DNA from: a virus
Direction: 5' to 3' (one strand)
Length of the DNA stretch: 24,652 bases
Virus record (IMG/VR): IMGVR_UViG_3300033993_000734
Location: 1 to 24,652 of that record
In this document: piece by piece, positions 12,306 through 20,685 of the stretch
Layout: each line of letters begins with the position of its first letter
Position numbering within the stretch: position 1 is the stretch's first letter
The notes under the pieces: generated by a model
Told to the model about the DNA's origin: nothing
Databases searched by the model: none
The model's input: the letters and a program-made list of their open reading frames with translations, nothing else
Program-made: the position numbers and the translations under genes

Positions 12306-14063
12306 ATGAACGAAAACGTACAAGTAAGTTTTAATGACGATGCACTAGCAAATAAAATTGCTGACATGTGGACTAAGTGGGATACTAACCGTTCTGTTTG
12401 GAAATCTGACCAACAAGAATTACGTAACTATTTGTTTGCTACAGATACACGTAAAACTAGTAACAGCAAACTTCCTTGGAAGAACTCTACAGTTACTCCT
12501 AAACTTACTCAGATTAGAGACAACTTACATGCCAATTATATGGCTGCGTTGTTTCCATCTGAGAATTGGTTTTTCTGGGAAGCTACAGACAAAGGTGTAG
12601 AACTTACTAAAAAGCGTTATGCCATTACAAACTACATGAAACAGAAGTTAAAAGCATCTAACTTTCAGCTTCTTGTTTCTCAACTTGTATATGACTACAT
12701 TGATTTTGGTAACGTTGTTGTTACTTATGACTACGTTCGTGATACTATTAGCGACAGTACAGGTAATGTTGTAAGCAAATACATTGGCCCTAAAGCCTAT
12801 CGTATTAACCCTACAGACTTGGTGTTTAATCCATTAGCTGAGACTTTTGACAAGACTCCTGTGGTGCGTCGTATGCTTAAGTCATTAGGTGATTTAATGA
12901 CTGACATAGAAACTAAACCAGCGTTAAATTACAGCAAAGATGTTCTAGACAAAGCATTACAATTCCGTCAAAACTATCGTGATGACCCTGAGTTCAAAAA
13001 AGAATTAAACATGGCTATTGATGGCTTTGGTAGTGCTGATGAATACCTAGAAAGCGACATGGTTGAGTTGCTGGAGTTCTGGGGAGATATTTACGATCCC
13101 GACACGAAGACGCTTTTACGCAACCAGTTAGTAACAATTATCGACCGTAAGTGGGTTTTACGTAAACAACCTAATCCAATGTGGACAGGTAGCAAACCTA
13201 TGTTCCATTGTGGTTGGAGATTGCGTACAGATAACTTGTGGGCACAAGGCCCACTAGACCAGTTGGTTGGTATGCAATATCGTATTGACCACTTGGAGAA
13301 CTTGAAGGCTGACGTATTTGACCTTATTGCCTACCCTGTTATGGTAGTTAAAGGTAACACTGTAGAGGAGTTTGAATACGAACCCGGAGCTACTGTGTTT
13401 GTTGGTGACGAAGGTGGTTTGGAATTTATGCGTCCTGATGCTACAGCATTGCAAGCAGACCTCCAGATTAACGAGCTTATGAACCGCATGGAAGAGCTTG
13501 CAGGAGCACCTAAACAGGCTATGGGTATACGTACCCCCGGAGAGAAGACTAAATACGAAGTACAGAGCCTAGAGAACGCTGCTGGACGTATCTTCCAAAG
13601 CAAGGTAAGTTGGTTTGAACGTAACATTCTAGAACCGCTACTTAATGGCATGTTAGCTGAATCTGTACGTAACTTTGAAGGTGTAGAGCGTATTCGTTCA
13701 GTTGATGAAGATTATGGTACTGTATCCTTTGTTGAAGTGACTAAAGATGATTTGATGGCTGCTGGTAAAATCTACCCATTAGGTGCTCGTCACTACGGTG
13801 AACAAGCTAGATTTATTCAAGAGTTGTCGCAGACAATAACTGCTGTACAAGCTATTCCTACAGTTGCTGCCCACATTAGTGGTAAGGCTATTGCCAAAGC
13901 GTTGGAAGAAAATCTTGGTTGGCAGAACTACCGTATTGTACAAGACAATGCTATGATTTTTGAACAAGCTGAAACACAGCGATTGATGAATCAGGTATCT
14001 GAAGATATACAAACTGAAGCAACTATTAACCCCGAAGGGCCACCTATTGACATGCCACAATAA
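12306..14063 (+). CDS. Portal / head-tail connector protein, 585 aa
   Basis: Dodecameric ring at the capsid vertex for DNA entry and exit. The sequence has the layout of podoviral connectors: helical N-terminal wing (about 1-160, with SKLPWKNSTVTPKLTQIRDNLHANYMAALFPSENWFFW), a central beta region (ELLEFWGDIYD, IIDRKWVLR), then GPLDQLVGMQYRIDHLENLKADVFD, and a tunnel-loop/helical part from 400 on (ELAGAPKQAMGIRTPGEKTKYEVQ). It is a little longer than the T7 connector. The Shine-Dalgarno AGAGGAAAA lies 10 bases after the terminase stop. The stop codon falls in the centre of a perfect dyad described separately. Confidence 0.9.
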   Translation: MNENVQVSFNDDALANKIADMWTKWDTNRSVWKSDQQELRNYLFATDTRKTSNSKLPWKNSTVTPKLTQIRDNLHANYMAALFPSENWFFWEATDKGVELTKKRYAITNYMKQKLKASNFQLLVSQLVYDYIDFGNVVVTYDYVRDTISDSTGNVVSKYIGPKAYRINPTDLVFNPLAETFDKTPVVRRMLKSLGDLMTDIETKPALNYSKDVLDKALQFRQNYRDDPEFKKELNMAIDGFGSADEYLESDMVELLEFWGDIYDPDTKTLLRNQLVTIIDRKWVLRKQPNPMWTGSKPMFHCGWRLRTDNLWAQGPLDQLVGMQYRIDHLENLKADVFDLIAYPVMVVKGNTVEEFEYEPGATVFVGDEGGLEFMRPDATALQADLQINELMNRMEELAGAPKQAMGIRTPGEKTKYEVQSLENAAGRIFQSKVSWFERNILEPLLNGMLAESVRNFEGVERIRSVDEDYGTVSFVEVTKDDLMAAGKIYPLGARHYGEQARFIQELSQTITAVQAIPTVAAHISGKAIAKALEENLGWQNYRIVQDNAMIFEQAETQRLMNQVSEDIQTEATINPEGPPIDMPQ

Positions 14064-14078
14064 TTGTGGTAGTATAAT
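14047..14078 (+). promoter_or_regulatory. Promoter candidate with 20-bp spacer and central dyad
   Basis: TTGACA (14047-14052), the ideal -35, and TATAAT (14073-14078), the ideal -10, are 20 bases apart. That is three too many for ordinary initiation but typical of promoters activated by MerR-type regulators. The spacer holds a perfect dyad CCACAAT-A-ATTGTGG (14055-14069). The small gene at 14137 follows. The -35 and half the dyad lie in the portal's last codons, so chance cannot be ruled out. Confidence 0.45.
14055..14069. promoter_or_regulatory. Perfect dyad CCACAATAATTGTGG
   Basis: Seven-bp arms around a single central base, covering the portal stop codon. Either an operator between -35 and -10, or an RNA hairpin at the end of the portal reading frame; no T run follows for a terminator. 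Confidence 0.6.
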
Positions 14079-14136
14079 ATATATATTATATAGTATTAAT
14101 TATATTATATAAATATATATATAAATAGGATATATA

Positions 14137-14388
14137 ATGAATAAACTATTACTAAATAATAAACCTAAAGATAGTAGTAATGAAGAGTTTATTAAAGCTT
14201 GGAATAATAGTAGTTATACTTTAGAAGCTTTATATAAAACATTACTAGTATTAAAAGAAGATATTAACAGTATTAAAAAGGATGATTTTGACTGTCCTAA
14301 CCATTACGCTAAATTGGCGTACAATTTAGGACAGATGAAAGCATTTGATTTAATTGTCTCAATGTTACCTGATACAGCTAAAAAGTGA
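14137..14388 (+). CDS. Moron-like small protein of unknown function, 83 aa
   Basis: Soluble helical protein (MNKLLLNNKPKDSSNEEFIKAW, YTLEALYKTLLVLKEDINSIKK). Sits between portal and scaffold, where related phages usually have nothing. The gene and its 73-base upstream gap are visibly richer in A+T than its neighbours (AAT, AGT, TTA codons throughout; upstream almost only A and T). It has its own promoter candidate and a weak terminator-like hairpin after it, so it looks like a moron added to the late operon. AGGA stands before the ATG. I do not recognise the family and give no function. Confidence 0.7.
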   Translation: MNKLLLNNKPKDSSNEEFIKAWNNSSYTLEALYKTLLVLKEDINSIKKDDFDCPNHYAKLAYNLGQMKAFDLIVSMLPDTAKK

Positions 14389-14399
14389 CATTTTTCAAA

Positions 14400-14426
14400 T
14401 AGCCTACTCTAAGGCTACCAATTTTT
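14400..14426 (+). terminator. Weak terminator-like hairpin after the moron
   Basis: TAGCCT and AGGCTA form a 6-bp stem with a 6-base loop, followed after four bases by TTTTT (14422-14426). Short stem and a gap before the T run make it weak; read-through to the scaffold gene is expected. Confidence 0.45.
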
Positions 14427-14440
14427 AAAGGAATTTCCGC

Positions 14441-15172
14441 ATGACCAATGCAACAATCTTTAACGGTGAGAACGACAATCCTCCCGCTAATCAACCACCA
14501 GCGACAACTGATGGATCGCTTTTCACTGCTCTAGTGGGTGAACAGCAAAAATACAAAACTCCAGATGATTTAGCTAAAGCATATAACAATGCTGACCAGT
14601 TTATTGAAACCTTGAAAGAGGAAAATCGTAGACTACGTGAGCAAGCAGCTTCCGCTAAAACCATTGATGAAGTTTTGGAACGTATGTCGAAACAAAGTGG
14701 TGCACCAGAGGCCGACAATCCTCCTGTACAGGGCTTAACCCCTGATGTTGTGCAACAGCTTGTAGAGAGGACGTTAGAGGGTCGTAAACAGCAAGATAGT
14801 AAGAATGGCAATTTGCTTAGGGCTGATGCTCTTATGAAAGAGAAATTCGGTGATAAAGCAGAACAGATGTTTAAGCAAAAAGCTTCTACACCTGAAAAGG
14901 CTAAAATTCTTATGGAACTAGCTGCAAATGATCCGACAGAGTTTGTGTCATTATTTAATGGTGTTCAACTACCCACAAATAATTTTGATACAGGTTCTGT
15001 AAATACAACTTCCGTAGCTTCTAGTGGAGGTGATCGAAGTAGAGTTGAAGGAACAAAAGAATGGGCCGCTAAAGTCCGTAAAGATGATCCTAATACCTAT
15101 TGGTCACAAGAATTCCAATATAAACTACAACAAACTGTTTCTAAAAACCCGACCCTATATTTTGGTCAATAA
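14441..15172 (+). CDS. Capsid assembly (scaffolding) protein, 243 aa
   Basis: Guides procapsid assembly and leaves the mature head. Typical composition: acidic, Pro/Gln-rich N terminus, KYKTPDDLAKAYNNADQFIETLKEENRRLREQ (a domain opening with TPDDLAKAY plus coiled coil, about 37-70), a GLTPDVVQQLVERTLEGRKQQ middle, and a C-terminal part that would touch the capsid protein. It lies directly before the major capsid gene, as in T7-like order. An AAAGGAA ribosome site precedes the ATG. Confidence 0.88.
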   Translation: MTNATIFNGENDNPPANQPPATTDGSLFTALVGEQQKYKTPDDLAKAYNNADQFIETLKEENRRLREQAASAKTIDEVLERMSKQSGAPEADNPPVQGLTPDVVQQLVERTLEGRKQQDSKNGNLLRADALMKEKFGDKAEQMFKQKASTPEKAKILMELAANDPTEFVSLFNGVQLPTNNFDTGSVNTTSVASSGGDRSRVEGTKEWAAKVRKDDPNTYWSQEFQYKLQQTVSKNPTLYFGQ

Positions 15173-15183
15173 GGAGAATTTAA

Positions 15184-16140
15184 ATGGCTGGTGTTGATTA
15201 CGCAAAGGTTAATGAAAACCTCGTTCGTGCAGAACTTTGGTCTGCCGAACTAAAAGATGTGTTGCAAGAGCAATTGATGGGTACACGCTATGTGCGTATG
15301 CTCAACGGTTTCCCTGATGGCAACCAATTTACTATTCCGTCTGTTGGCGAATTGCCAATGCGTGAAACTGCTGAACTGACCCCCGTTGTGTATGACGCAA
15401 TGGACACTGGTGAGTTCAACTTCACGATTGATCGTTATGTTGAATCTGCTACCTATATCACTGATAAGGCTAAGCAAGACAGCTACTACGCTCAACAACT
15501 CATTGGTATGTTCCCTACCAAGATGCGTCGTGCTTTGGATGAGAACTTGGAGACTTCTGTTTTCTCTCTCGCCAATACACAAACTGCTAACAACTTGAAT
15601 ACCATTAACGGTGCTGCTCACCGCTTTGTGGCTTCAGGTGCAACCAACACTGTCTTGTCTTTGGATGACTTTGCTAAAGCTAAGTTTGCCTTGGATAAAG
15701 CACAAGCTGGTGGTAGCCGTGTAGCGATCATTGACCCATCACAAGAGTATGTGTTCAACCAATTGGTTGGTGCACAAGCTTTCATTAACAACCCACAATT
15801 CGGTGGTATTGTTAACGGTGGTTTCGTGAATGAAGTAACAGGTATGCGCTTCGTTAAAAACATCTTCGGCTTTGACGTTTATGTTTCTAACTTCTTGGCT
15901 ACACCTACTGATACAACTATCAATAGCGTGTCTGTTCCTGCATCTCCAGTGACTAACATCTTTATGTCTGTTGGTGGTGACTTGACTCCCTTCGTCGGTG
16001 CTTATCGCCAGATGCCTCGTGTTGAATACGAGCGTAACAAAGATTTGCGTCGTGATGAGTATGTGATGAACGCACGTTTTGGCCTCAAGCTTTATCGCCC
16101 TGAGTGCTTGGTGTCCATCATTTCTAAATCAACAATCTAA
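15184..16140 (+). CDS. Major capsid protein, HK97-like, 318 aa
   Basis: Forms the icosahedral head. The gene order (directly behind the scaffold), length near 320 residues and sequence (VGELPMRETAELTPVVYDAM, FTIDRYVESATYITDKAKQD, MRRALDENLETSVFSLANT, GMRFVKNIFGFDVYVSN, FGLKLYRPECLVSI) fit the HK97-fold capsid proteins of podoviruses. It has the best ribosome site of the window (AAGGAGAA) and a strong terminator 8 bases after the stop, so it is made at high level as its own transcript end. Confidence 0.92.
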   Translation: MAGVDYAKVNENLVRAELWSAELKDVLQEQLMGTRYVRMLNGFPDGNQFTIPSVGELPMRETAELTPVVYDAMDTGEFNFTIDRYVESATYITDKAKQDSYYAQQLIGMFPTKMRRALDENLETSVFSLANTQTANNLNTINGAAHRFVASGATNTVLSLDDFAKAKFALDKAQAGGSRVAIIDPSQEYVFNQLVGAQAFINNPQFGGIVNGGFVNEVTGMRFVKNIFGFDVYVSNFLATPTDTTINSVSVPASPVTNIFMSVGGDLTPFVGAYRQMPRVEYERNKDLRRDEYVMNARFGLKLYRPECLVSIISKSTI

Positions 16141-16147
16141 ACTAATT

Positions 16148-16177
16148 AACACTAGGGGAATACTCCTAGTGTTTTTT
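16148..16177 (+). terminator. Rho-independent terminator after the capsid gene
   Basis: AACACTAGG and CCTAGTGTT form a 9-bp stem with an 8-base loop, and six T (16172-16177) follow, overlapping the stem end. Placed directly behind the major capsid gene, the classic site for a T7-type late terminator that lets some transcripts continue. Confidence 0.85.
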
Positions 16178-16202
16178 AACTAACACATAAAGGAAATTTA
16201 AA

Positions 16203-16661
16203 ATGACTCGTCAATCTACTTGGGCTAATGCTGATGGCCTGATTGTGGGCTTTGGCCCTAACATTCCAGAACGTAATGTTGCTGGTGTATACGATACTGA
16301 TGGTGCTGTTAAAGAGGCTCATCTAGCTATTACCTTTCAATCCTCTGGTGCTGTTATTGACATCCCTGCTGGCTCTGTTGTGCTAGATGTAGTGATGAAA
16401 GTTGGCACTGCATGGGTTGGTGGTACTGATGTACAGTTTGGTGATGGTACTGATCCTGATGGCTGGATTTCAGCTACTCAAGGTGCTACTGCTAACTTGA
16501 CTGCAAATGCTACCATTCGTGCTGCTGGTGCTTATGCCATTGGTGATGCTGCTACTAACCGTGGTTTGGGTAAAGTGTATGCTGCTGCCGATACATTGGA
16601 TGTTGCATTCACTGGTACTTTTACTGCAGGTACTGCTACCTTCGTAGTAAGTTACATTTAA
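16203..16661 (+). CDS. Small virion protein, likely capsid decoration, 152 aa
   Basis: Beta-rich and A/G/T-rich protein without membrane or signal segments (TWANADGLIVGFGPNIPERN, GAVIDIPAGSVVLDVVMKVG, GKVYAAADTLDVAFTGTF). Located between two terminators right after the capsid gene with its own AAAGGAAA site, it is a monocistronic late gene. The composition and place match decoration or head-associated proteins of other phages; direct family recognition is only moderate. Confidence 0.65.
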   Translation: MTRQSTWANADGLIVGFGPNIPERNVAGVYDTDGAVKEAHLAITFQSSGAVIDIPAGSVVLDVVMKVGTAWVGGTDVQFGDGTDPDGWISATQGATANLTANATIRAAGAYAIGDAATNRGLGKVYAAADTLDVAFTGTFTAGTATFVVSYI

Positions 16662-16670
16662 TGTAAATTA

Positions 16671-16709
16671 ACGGGGAAACTCTCACAAGGGGTTTCTCCG
16701 TTTCCTTTT
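16671..16709 (+). terminator. Terminator-like hairpin between two virion genes
   Basis: ACGGGGAAAC (16671-16680) pairs with GTTTCTCCGT (16692-16701), one G-T wobble in ten pairs, 11-base loop. The tail TTTCCTTTT is only partly T, so efficiency is probably moderate. Confidence 0.65.
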
Positions 16710-16720
16710 GGAGAAATAAA

Positions 16721-17368
16721 TTGGCAAATATTCAACATTCAGTATTGACTGACCCTAATTTACACGAGCCAAAAGGAGTGTCCACTGCCACAACTGGTCA
16801 AGTGTATGTAGCCAATGGTAGTGGTACTGGCGTATGGAAAGATGTACCCCCAACTAGTTTAACTGGTTTAGCTAGTAATGGAACTAATGGACAAGTAGTA
16901 GGTGTTGATGGTACAGGTAATTTTAAATACTTTAGTACTCCACATGGTCAAATTGATTTTTATAATTTAGCTACACCTTATGTATTAACATATCCTTCTG
17001 TATTTACAAAACTTGCTCCAACTACTTCAGCAGGTGGTGTTCCTTTGCAGTTTACAGAAGCAACAACTGCACGACTCACTTACACAGGAACACTCACTGT
17101 TCCTATGTCAATTACTTACTCTGTATCTTTAGATACAACGGCTGGTGCTAATAGAGATATTATTCTTGCTATTTATAAAAATGGTGCTCTAACAAATGCT
17201 CACTGTGTAGTTACCACACAGTCCGGTAATAAGCACAGTTTGTCTGGTACAAACACTATTAATATGGCTACTAATGATTATGTAGAACTATATGCATTAA
17301 ATAATGGTGCAAATGGTGATGTACGTGTGTATGCCATGCAATTAAACGCAATTTTTGCCGGAGCATAA
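16721..17368 (+). CDS. Virion fibre/decoration protein with jelly-roll C terminus, 215 aa
   Basis: The N terminus MANIQHSVLTDPNLHEPKGV and then ATTGQVYVANGSGTGVW is a module I recognise from phage structural and decoration proteins. The rest (about 80-215: TKLAPTTSAGGVPLQF, LTVPMSITYSVSLDTTAG, NDYVELYALNNGANGDVRVYAMQLNAIF) has the strand pattern of a TNF/C1q-like head. The start codon is TTG at 16721, with GGAG 8 bases upstream; no in-frame ATG replaces it. It probably projects from the capsid or collar. Confidence 0.7.
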   Translation: MANIQHSVLTDPNLHEPKGVSTATTGQVYVANGSGTGVWKDVPPTSLTGLASNGTNGQVVGVDGTGNFKYFSTPHGQIDFYNLATPYVLTYPSVFTKLAPTTSAGGVPLQFTEATTARLTYTGTLTVPMSITYSVSLDTTAGANRDIILAIYKNGALTNAHCVVTTQSGNKHSLSGTNTINMATNDYVELYALNNGANGDVRVYAMQLNAIFAGA

Positions 17369-17369
17369 T

Positions 17370-18074
17370 ATGGCAAAACTTACACTATTAGACATGACGC
17401 AGAACATTCTTTCTGCACTTGACTCAGACCCTGTAGATAGCATTGACGAAACTGTTGAAGCTGTACAAGTAGCTGAACTTGTTAAAGAAGCCTACTTTGA
17501 ACTTATTAGCCAGCGTGACTGGCCTTTTCTATTTCAACTTGCACCATTGCAAGGACTAGGTGATGTTAACAACCCAACTAAAATGAAGATTCCAGATACT
17601 TGGAATAAAATTAAGTGGGTTAAATATAATAAAAAAGATGTGCAGTGGACTGACCCTGAAACATTTACAGACATTATTAATAATCGTGTAGCGCAAGCAG
17701 GTGTTATTAATAGCAGTGGCTATGTCATTAACCAAGACCCACAATATTGGACTAGTTATGATGACCAGTTTTTAATTTTTGATGGCTATAACATTGCTGT
17801 TGACACTACATTGCAAGCTAGTAAGAGCAATGCATACGGCACACAACAAGCTAACTGGACACACACAGATAGTTTTATTCCTGCAATTCCAGAGAAGTTC
17901 TTTCCAACACTGTTAGCTGAAGCTAAGAGTCAAGCATTCGTAAACTTAAAGCAACAATCTAATGCTCGTGAAGAGCGTAAGGCTACACGTGGTCGTATGG
18001 CTATGCGTAATGATAGCTGGAAGAATGAGAATGGTGAAGCTAAGTACAATACAAAGGTAAATTATGGACGATAA
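17370..18074 (+). CDS. Tail tubular protein A-like adaptor, 234 aa
   Basis: Ring under the portal that connects head and tail nozzle. The opening MAKLTLLDMTQNILSALDSD and DETVEAVQVAELVKEAYFELISQRDW is the conserved start of gp11-like adaptors, followed by FQLAPLQGL, KIKWVKYNKKD, WTSYDDQFLIFDGYN and a helical end FFPTLLAEAKSQAFVNLKQQ. Length is usual for the family. A longer frame from 17355 is possible, but ATG 17370 has CGGAG upstream and begins right after the previous stop. Confidence 0.85.
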   Translation: MAKLTLLDMTQNILSALDSDPVDSIDETVEAVQVAELVKEAYFELISQRDWPFLFQLAPLQGLGDVNNPTKMKIPDTWNKIKWVKYNKKDVQWTDPETFTDIINNRVAQAGVINSSGYVINQDPQYWTSYDDQFLIFDGYNIAVDTTLQASKSNAYGTQQANWTHTDSFIPAIPEKFFPTLLAEAKSQAFVNLKQQSNAREERKATRGRMAMRNDSWKNENGEAKYNTKVNYGR

Positions 18075-18327
18075 AACTGCATACGATAAAGTGATGGACA
18101 AACATCAAGAGAAAAAACAAGCAGCTAAAGAACGTAAAGAAGAGATGATTGAGTCAGGTATTGTAAACAAACTTGCAATTGATCGTACTCCTATGGGTTT
18201 GTATTTAGCACGATATACAATGCGTGGTCAAGTACCTGATGAACTTAAAGGATTCTTTACTCGTAAAGAACGTATTTTAGCAATTGCTAGACAACGTGGC
18301 ATTGAAGTCGATGAAGCCTGTGCGTAA
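18064..18327 (+). CDS. Small conserved protein between tail genes, 87 aa
   Basis: Charged N-terminal helix (DKVMDKHQEKKQAAKERKEEM), then a compact part IDRTPMGLYLARYTMRGQVPDELKGFFTRKERILAIARQRGI. Function unknown to me; it may be an assembly factor for the tail proteins around it. Its start overlaps the adaptor gene by 11 bases and its end overlaps the next small gene by 17. Confidence 0.7.
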   Translation: MDDKTAYDKVMDKHQEKKQAAKERKEEMIESGIVNKLAIDRTPMGLYLARYTMRGQVPDELKGFFTRKERILAIARQRGIEVDEACA

Positions 18328-18463
18328 AGAAGACGCTATGCAGCGTCAACAACGTTTAGCTAAACTTGCTCAAGCTGGTGATAAAGCTAAGCAAGAACTT
18401 GGCATTAAAGAAGAACCAACTAAAGATGACGTTAATCGTCATAAGTGGAAAGGTGTAATGTAA
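18311..18463 (+). CDS. Small basic protein between tail genes, 50 aa
   Basis: Frame MKPVRKEDAMQRQQRLAKLA, then QAGDKAKQELGIKEEPTKDD and VNRHKWKGVM before TAA. It begins inside the previous gene, in another frame, and ends with TAATG, sharing its stop with the tail nozzle start. Without it there would be a 136-base gap in a region with otherwise no gaps, which supports it. Charged and helical; function unknown. Confidence 0.65.
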   Translation: MKPVRKEDAMQRQQRLAKLAQAGDKAKQELGIKEEPTKDDVNRHKWKGVM

Positions 18464-20685
18464 TGGCAGCACAAGCTTCAGTTAAGGATGCGTTTACCTT
18501 TGTAGGTGGTCTAGTCACTGAAGGCGGCTATTTCATTACTCCTGAGAATAGCTACAAAGAAGGTGTAAACGTAGTTCCACAGATGGATGGTACTCTTGAA
18601 CGACGTAATGGTTTAGATTACGAAGACGATTACGCTTTACATGCAGCAGCTATTTCGTCAGATCAAAAAGACTTATGGGCATTTACTACAGGTACTTGGT
18701 CTACTGTAGCAGGTAGTGGTAACAAGGATTTTATTGTAGCGCAACTTGGTCGTTATTTACATTTTTACAATGCGTCTACTGGCTCTACTAGTGCAAGTCG
18801 TAATACTGTATATAGCATTGATTTAAACACTTATAAAGTACCCGGCAATACTAATGTAACTGGTGTTGCTTTATGTAGTTTTGCATCTACATATGGTAGA
18901 CTCATTGTTACTAGTGCTGACACTTTACCCATTATTATTACATATACTCCTGTAGTTGGTGATGATAGTGCTTGGGGTACATTTGCTGTTGAAACAATTG
19001 ATATTAATATTCGTGATTTTAAAGGTATACCATTAGTTGACAATAGCGGTAATACTGTAGCAATTGATGTTGAATACACTGAAGCAGAATGGACAGCACT
19101 AGGTATTGACATTGCTGATGTTAAATATAACTTGTATAACCAAGGTTGGACAGATACGCAAATTGATTCATATAAAACCGTTAATGCTGATAAGTTTCCA
19201 TCTAATACTAAAAGTTGGATTTATGGTAAAGATACCAATGATAATTTTGATAGTGTTGTATTAAATAAACAAGACTTTGGTAACTCTCCTGCCCCTAAAG
19301 GGCATTTTATTATTGATCCTTTTATTGATACTACTTATCGGCCTAAAGTATGTGCGTTCTTTGCAGGACGTACATGGTATGCAGGTATGACTTCATCTGA
19401 CTTACTAGGCACTGTATTCTTTAGTCAAGTGTTGGATACTGTAGACAAAGTAGGTAATGCATATCAAACTAATGATCCTACATCTGAAGTCATTAGTGAT
19501 CTAGAAGATGATGATGGTGGCACTGTAGAGATTCCAGAAGCAGGTGAGATTGTAGCAATGCAACCATTAGGCCGTGGCATCATGGTGCTAGCAACTAACG
19601 GTGTGTGGTTTATCTCTGGTGTAGATCAGGGATTTAAAGCATCTAACTACGCAGTTGATAGGGTATCATCTGTAGGTTGTGTTAGTGGTAAAGCTGCTAT
19701 AGTTGTTGAAGATAGTTTGTTATATTGGAGTAACAGTGGTATTTACGCTGTTAGTGCTGCTAATGCTGTAGAATTTACTGCTACTAATATTAGTGACAAA
19801 AACATTAAAACATTTTATCAAGACATTCCTGTGTTGGGTAAATTATATGCTGAAGGTGCGTACAATGCTACAGATAAAACTATTTATTGGTTATATTCAA
19901 ACACAGTTACTGCAAGTACTAATAGTGGTAGATTCAACAAAAACACTATTCTTGCCTTTGACATACGTTTAAATAGTTGGTATTGGTTTTCTATTAATAC
20001 AACTGTAGGTGTTATTCCTATTTCTATTGAAGTTACTAAAGAAACAAATACAATTACAAACGAATATGGGGTATTAGTTGGCGCAGATACAGTGGTTGTA
20101 GGCGCAGATACAGTTACAGCATATATAAACAATGTTTCCGGCACACGCAAACTATATAAAGTGTTATCATTACACCCAGTTACTAGTAACAATTATTCAG
20201 TAACTTACAGTGACTTTGCTAACACAAGAGATAGTAGCACTAAGTTTAAAGACTGGTATTCATTTAACACTGCTGGTAATGAGCAACAAGCATACTTTAT
20301 TACTGGATATAACATGGGTGGTAATGGCCCTGCTCGTGCTAAAACAGGTCAATATCTTACAGTGTTTATGAAGCGTACTGAAACGTCTTTTAATGCTAGT
20401 GCAATCCCACTAAATCAAAGTGGTTGCTTGATGCAAAGTCGATATGATTTTACTGACAATGGTTATCCCGGCAAGTGGGCTGATAATGTACAAGTATATC
20501 GTCAACTACGTCCATTCTTTGCAAATCCTTTAGATAGTTTTGATGATGGCTATCCATTAGTTATTTCTAAAAATAAACTACGGGGTAGAGGTAAAGCTGT
20601 ACAGTTTAAGTTTGCTAGCGAAGATGGTAAAGATATGAAGATTGTTGGATGGACAGGAACATTTATAGGTAATACTAATGTCTAA
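18463..20685 (+). CDS. Tail tubular protein B-like nozzle, 740 aa
   Basis: Tail nozzle beneath the adaptor, carrying the fibres. The start AFTFVGGLVTEGGYFITPEN and SYKEGVNVVPQMDGTLERRNGLDYEDD is characteristic of gp12-like nozzle proteins, followed by beta-propeller-like strands (LIVTSADTLPIIITY, KVCAFFAGRTWYAG, VVEDSLLYWSNSGIYAVS, FDIRLNSWYWFS). The C-terminal part ends KIVGWTGTFIGNTNV. Length is close to the T7 gp12. The ATG at 18463 shares bases with the preceding TAA. A perfect GTTACTAGTAAC occurs in frame as codons Val-Thr-Ser-Asn (20179-20190). Confidence 0.88.
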   Translation: MAAQASVKDAFTFVGGLVTEGGYFITPENSYKEGVNVVPQMDGTLERRNGLDYEDDYALHAAAISSDQKDLWAFTTGTWSTVAGSGNKDFIVAQLGRYLHFYNASTGSTSASRNTVYSIDLNTYKVPGNTNVTGVALCSFASTYGRLIVTSADTLPIIITYTPVVGDDSAWGTFAVETIDINIRDFKGIPLVDNSGNTVAIDVEYTEAEWTALGIDIADVKYNLYNQGWTDTQIDSYKTVNADKFPSNTKSWIYGKDTNDNFDSVVLNKQDFGNSPAPKGHFIIDPFIDTTYRPKVCAFFAGRTWYAGMTSSDLLGTVFFSQVLDTVDKVGNAYQTNDPTSEVISDLEDDDGGTVEIPEAGEIVAMQPLGRGIMVLATNGVWFISGVDQGFKASNYAVDRVSSVGCVSGKAAIVVEDSLLYWSNSGIYAVSAANAVEFTATNISDKNIKTFYQDIPVLGKLYAEGAYNATDKTIYWLYSNTVTASTNSGRFNKNTILAFDIRLNSWYWFSINTTVGVIPISIEVTKETNTITNEYGVLVGADTVVVGADTVTAYINNVSGTRKLYKVLSLHPVTSNNYSVTYSDFANTRDSSTKFKDWYSFNTAGNEQQAYFITGYNMGGNGPARAKTGQYLTVFMKRTETSFNASAIPLNQSGCLMQSRYDFTDNGYPGKWADNVQVYRQLRPFFANPLDSFDDGYPLVISKNKLRGRGKAVQFKFASEDGKDMKIVGWTGTFIGNTNV
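20179..20190. repeat. Perfect copy of dispersed palindrome GTTACTAGTAAC
   Basis: Inside the tail nozzle gene, in frame as Val-Thr-Ser-Asn. ACT-AGT codon pairs are common here, so this copy alone could be codon use. Confidence 0.6.

Noticed and set aside
2308-14393. Identical 13-mer AAAAGTGACATTT at 2308-2320 and 14381-14393, both before structural genes, as a shared phage promoter.
   Set aside because: In a window this long several 13-base pairs are expected by chance, the second copy overlaps a stop codon, and no further copy was noticed before other late genes.
15250-15621. 123-aa reverse frame inside the capsid gene.
   Set aside because: Antisense shadow of the major capsid gene; no ribosome site or neighbouring reverse genes.
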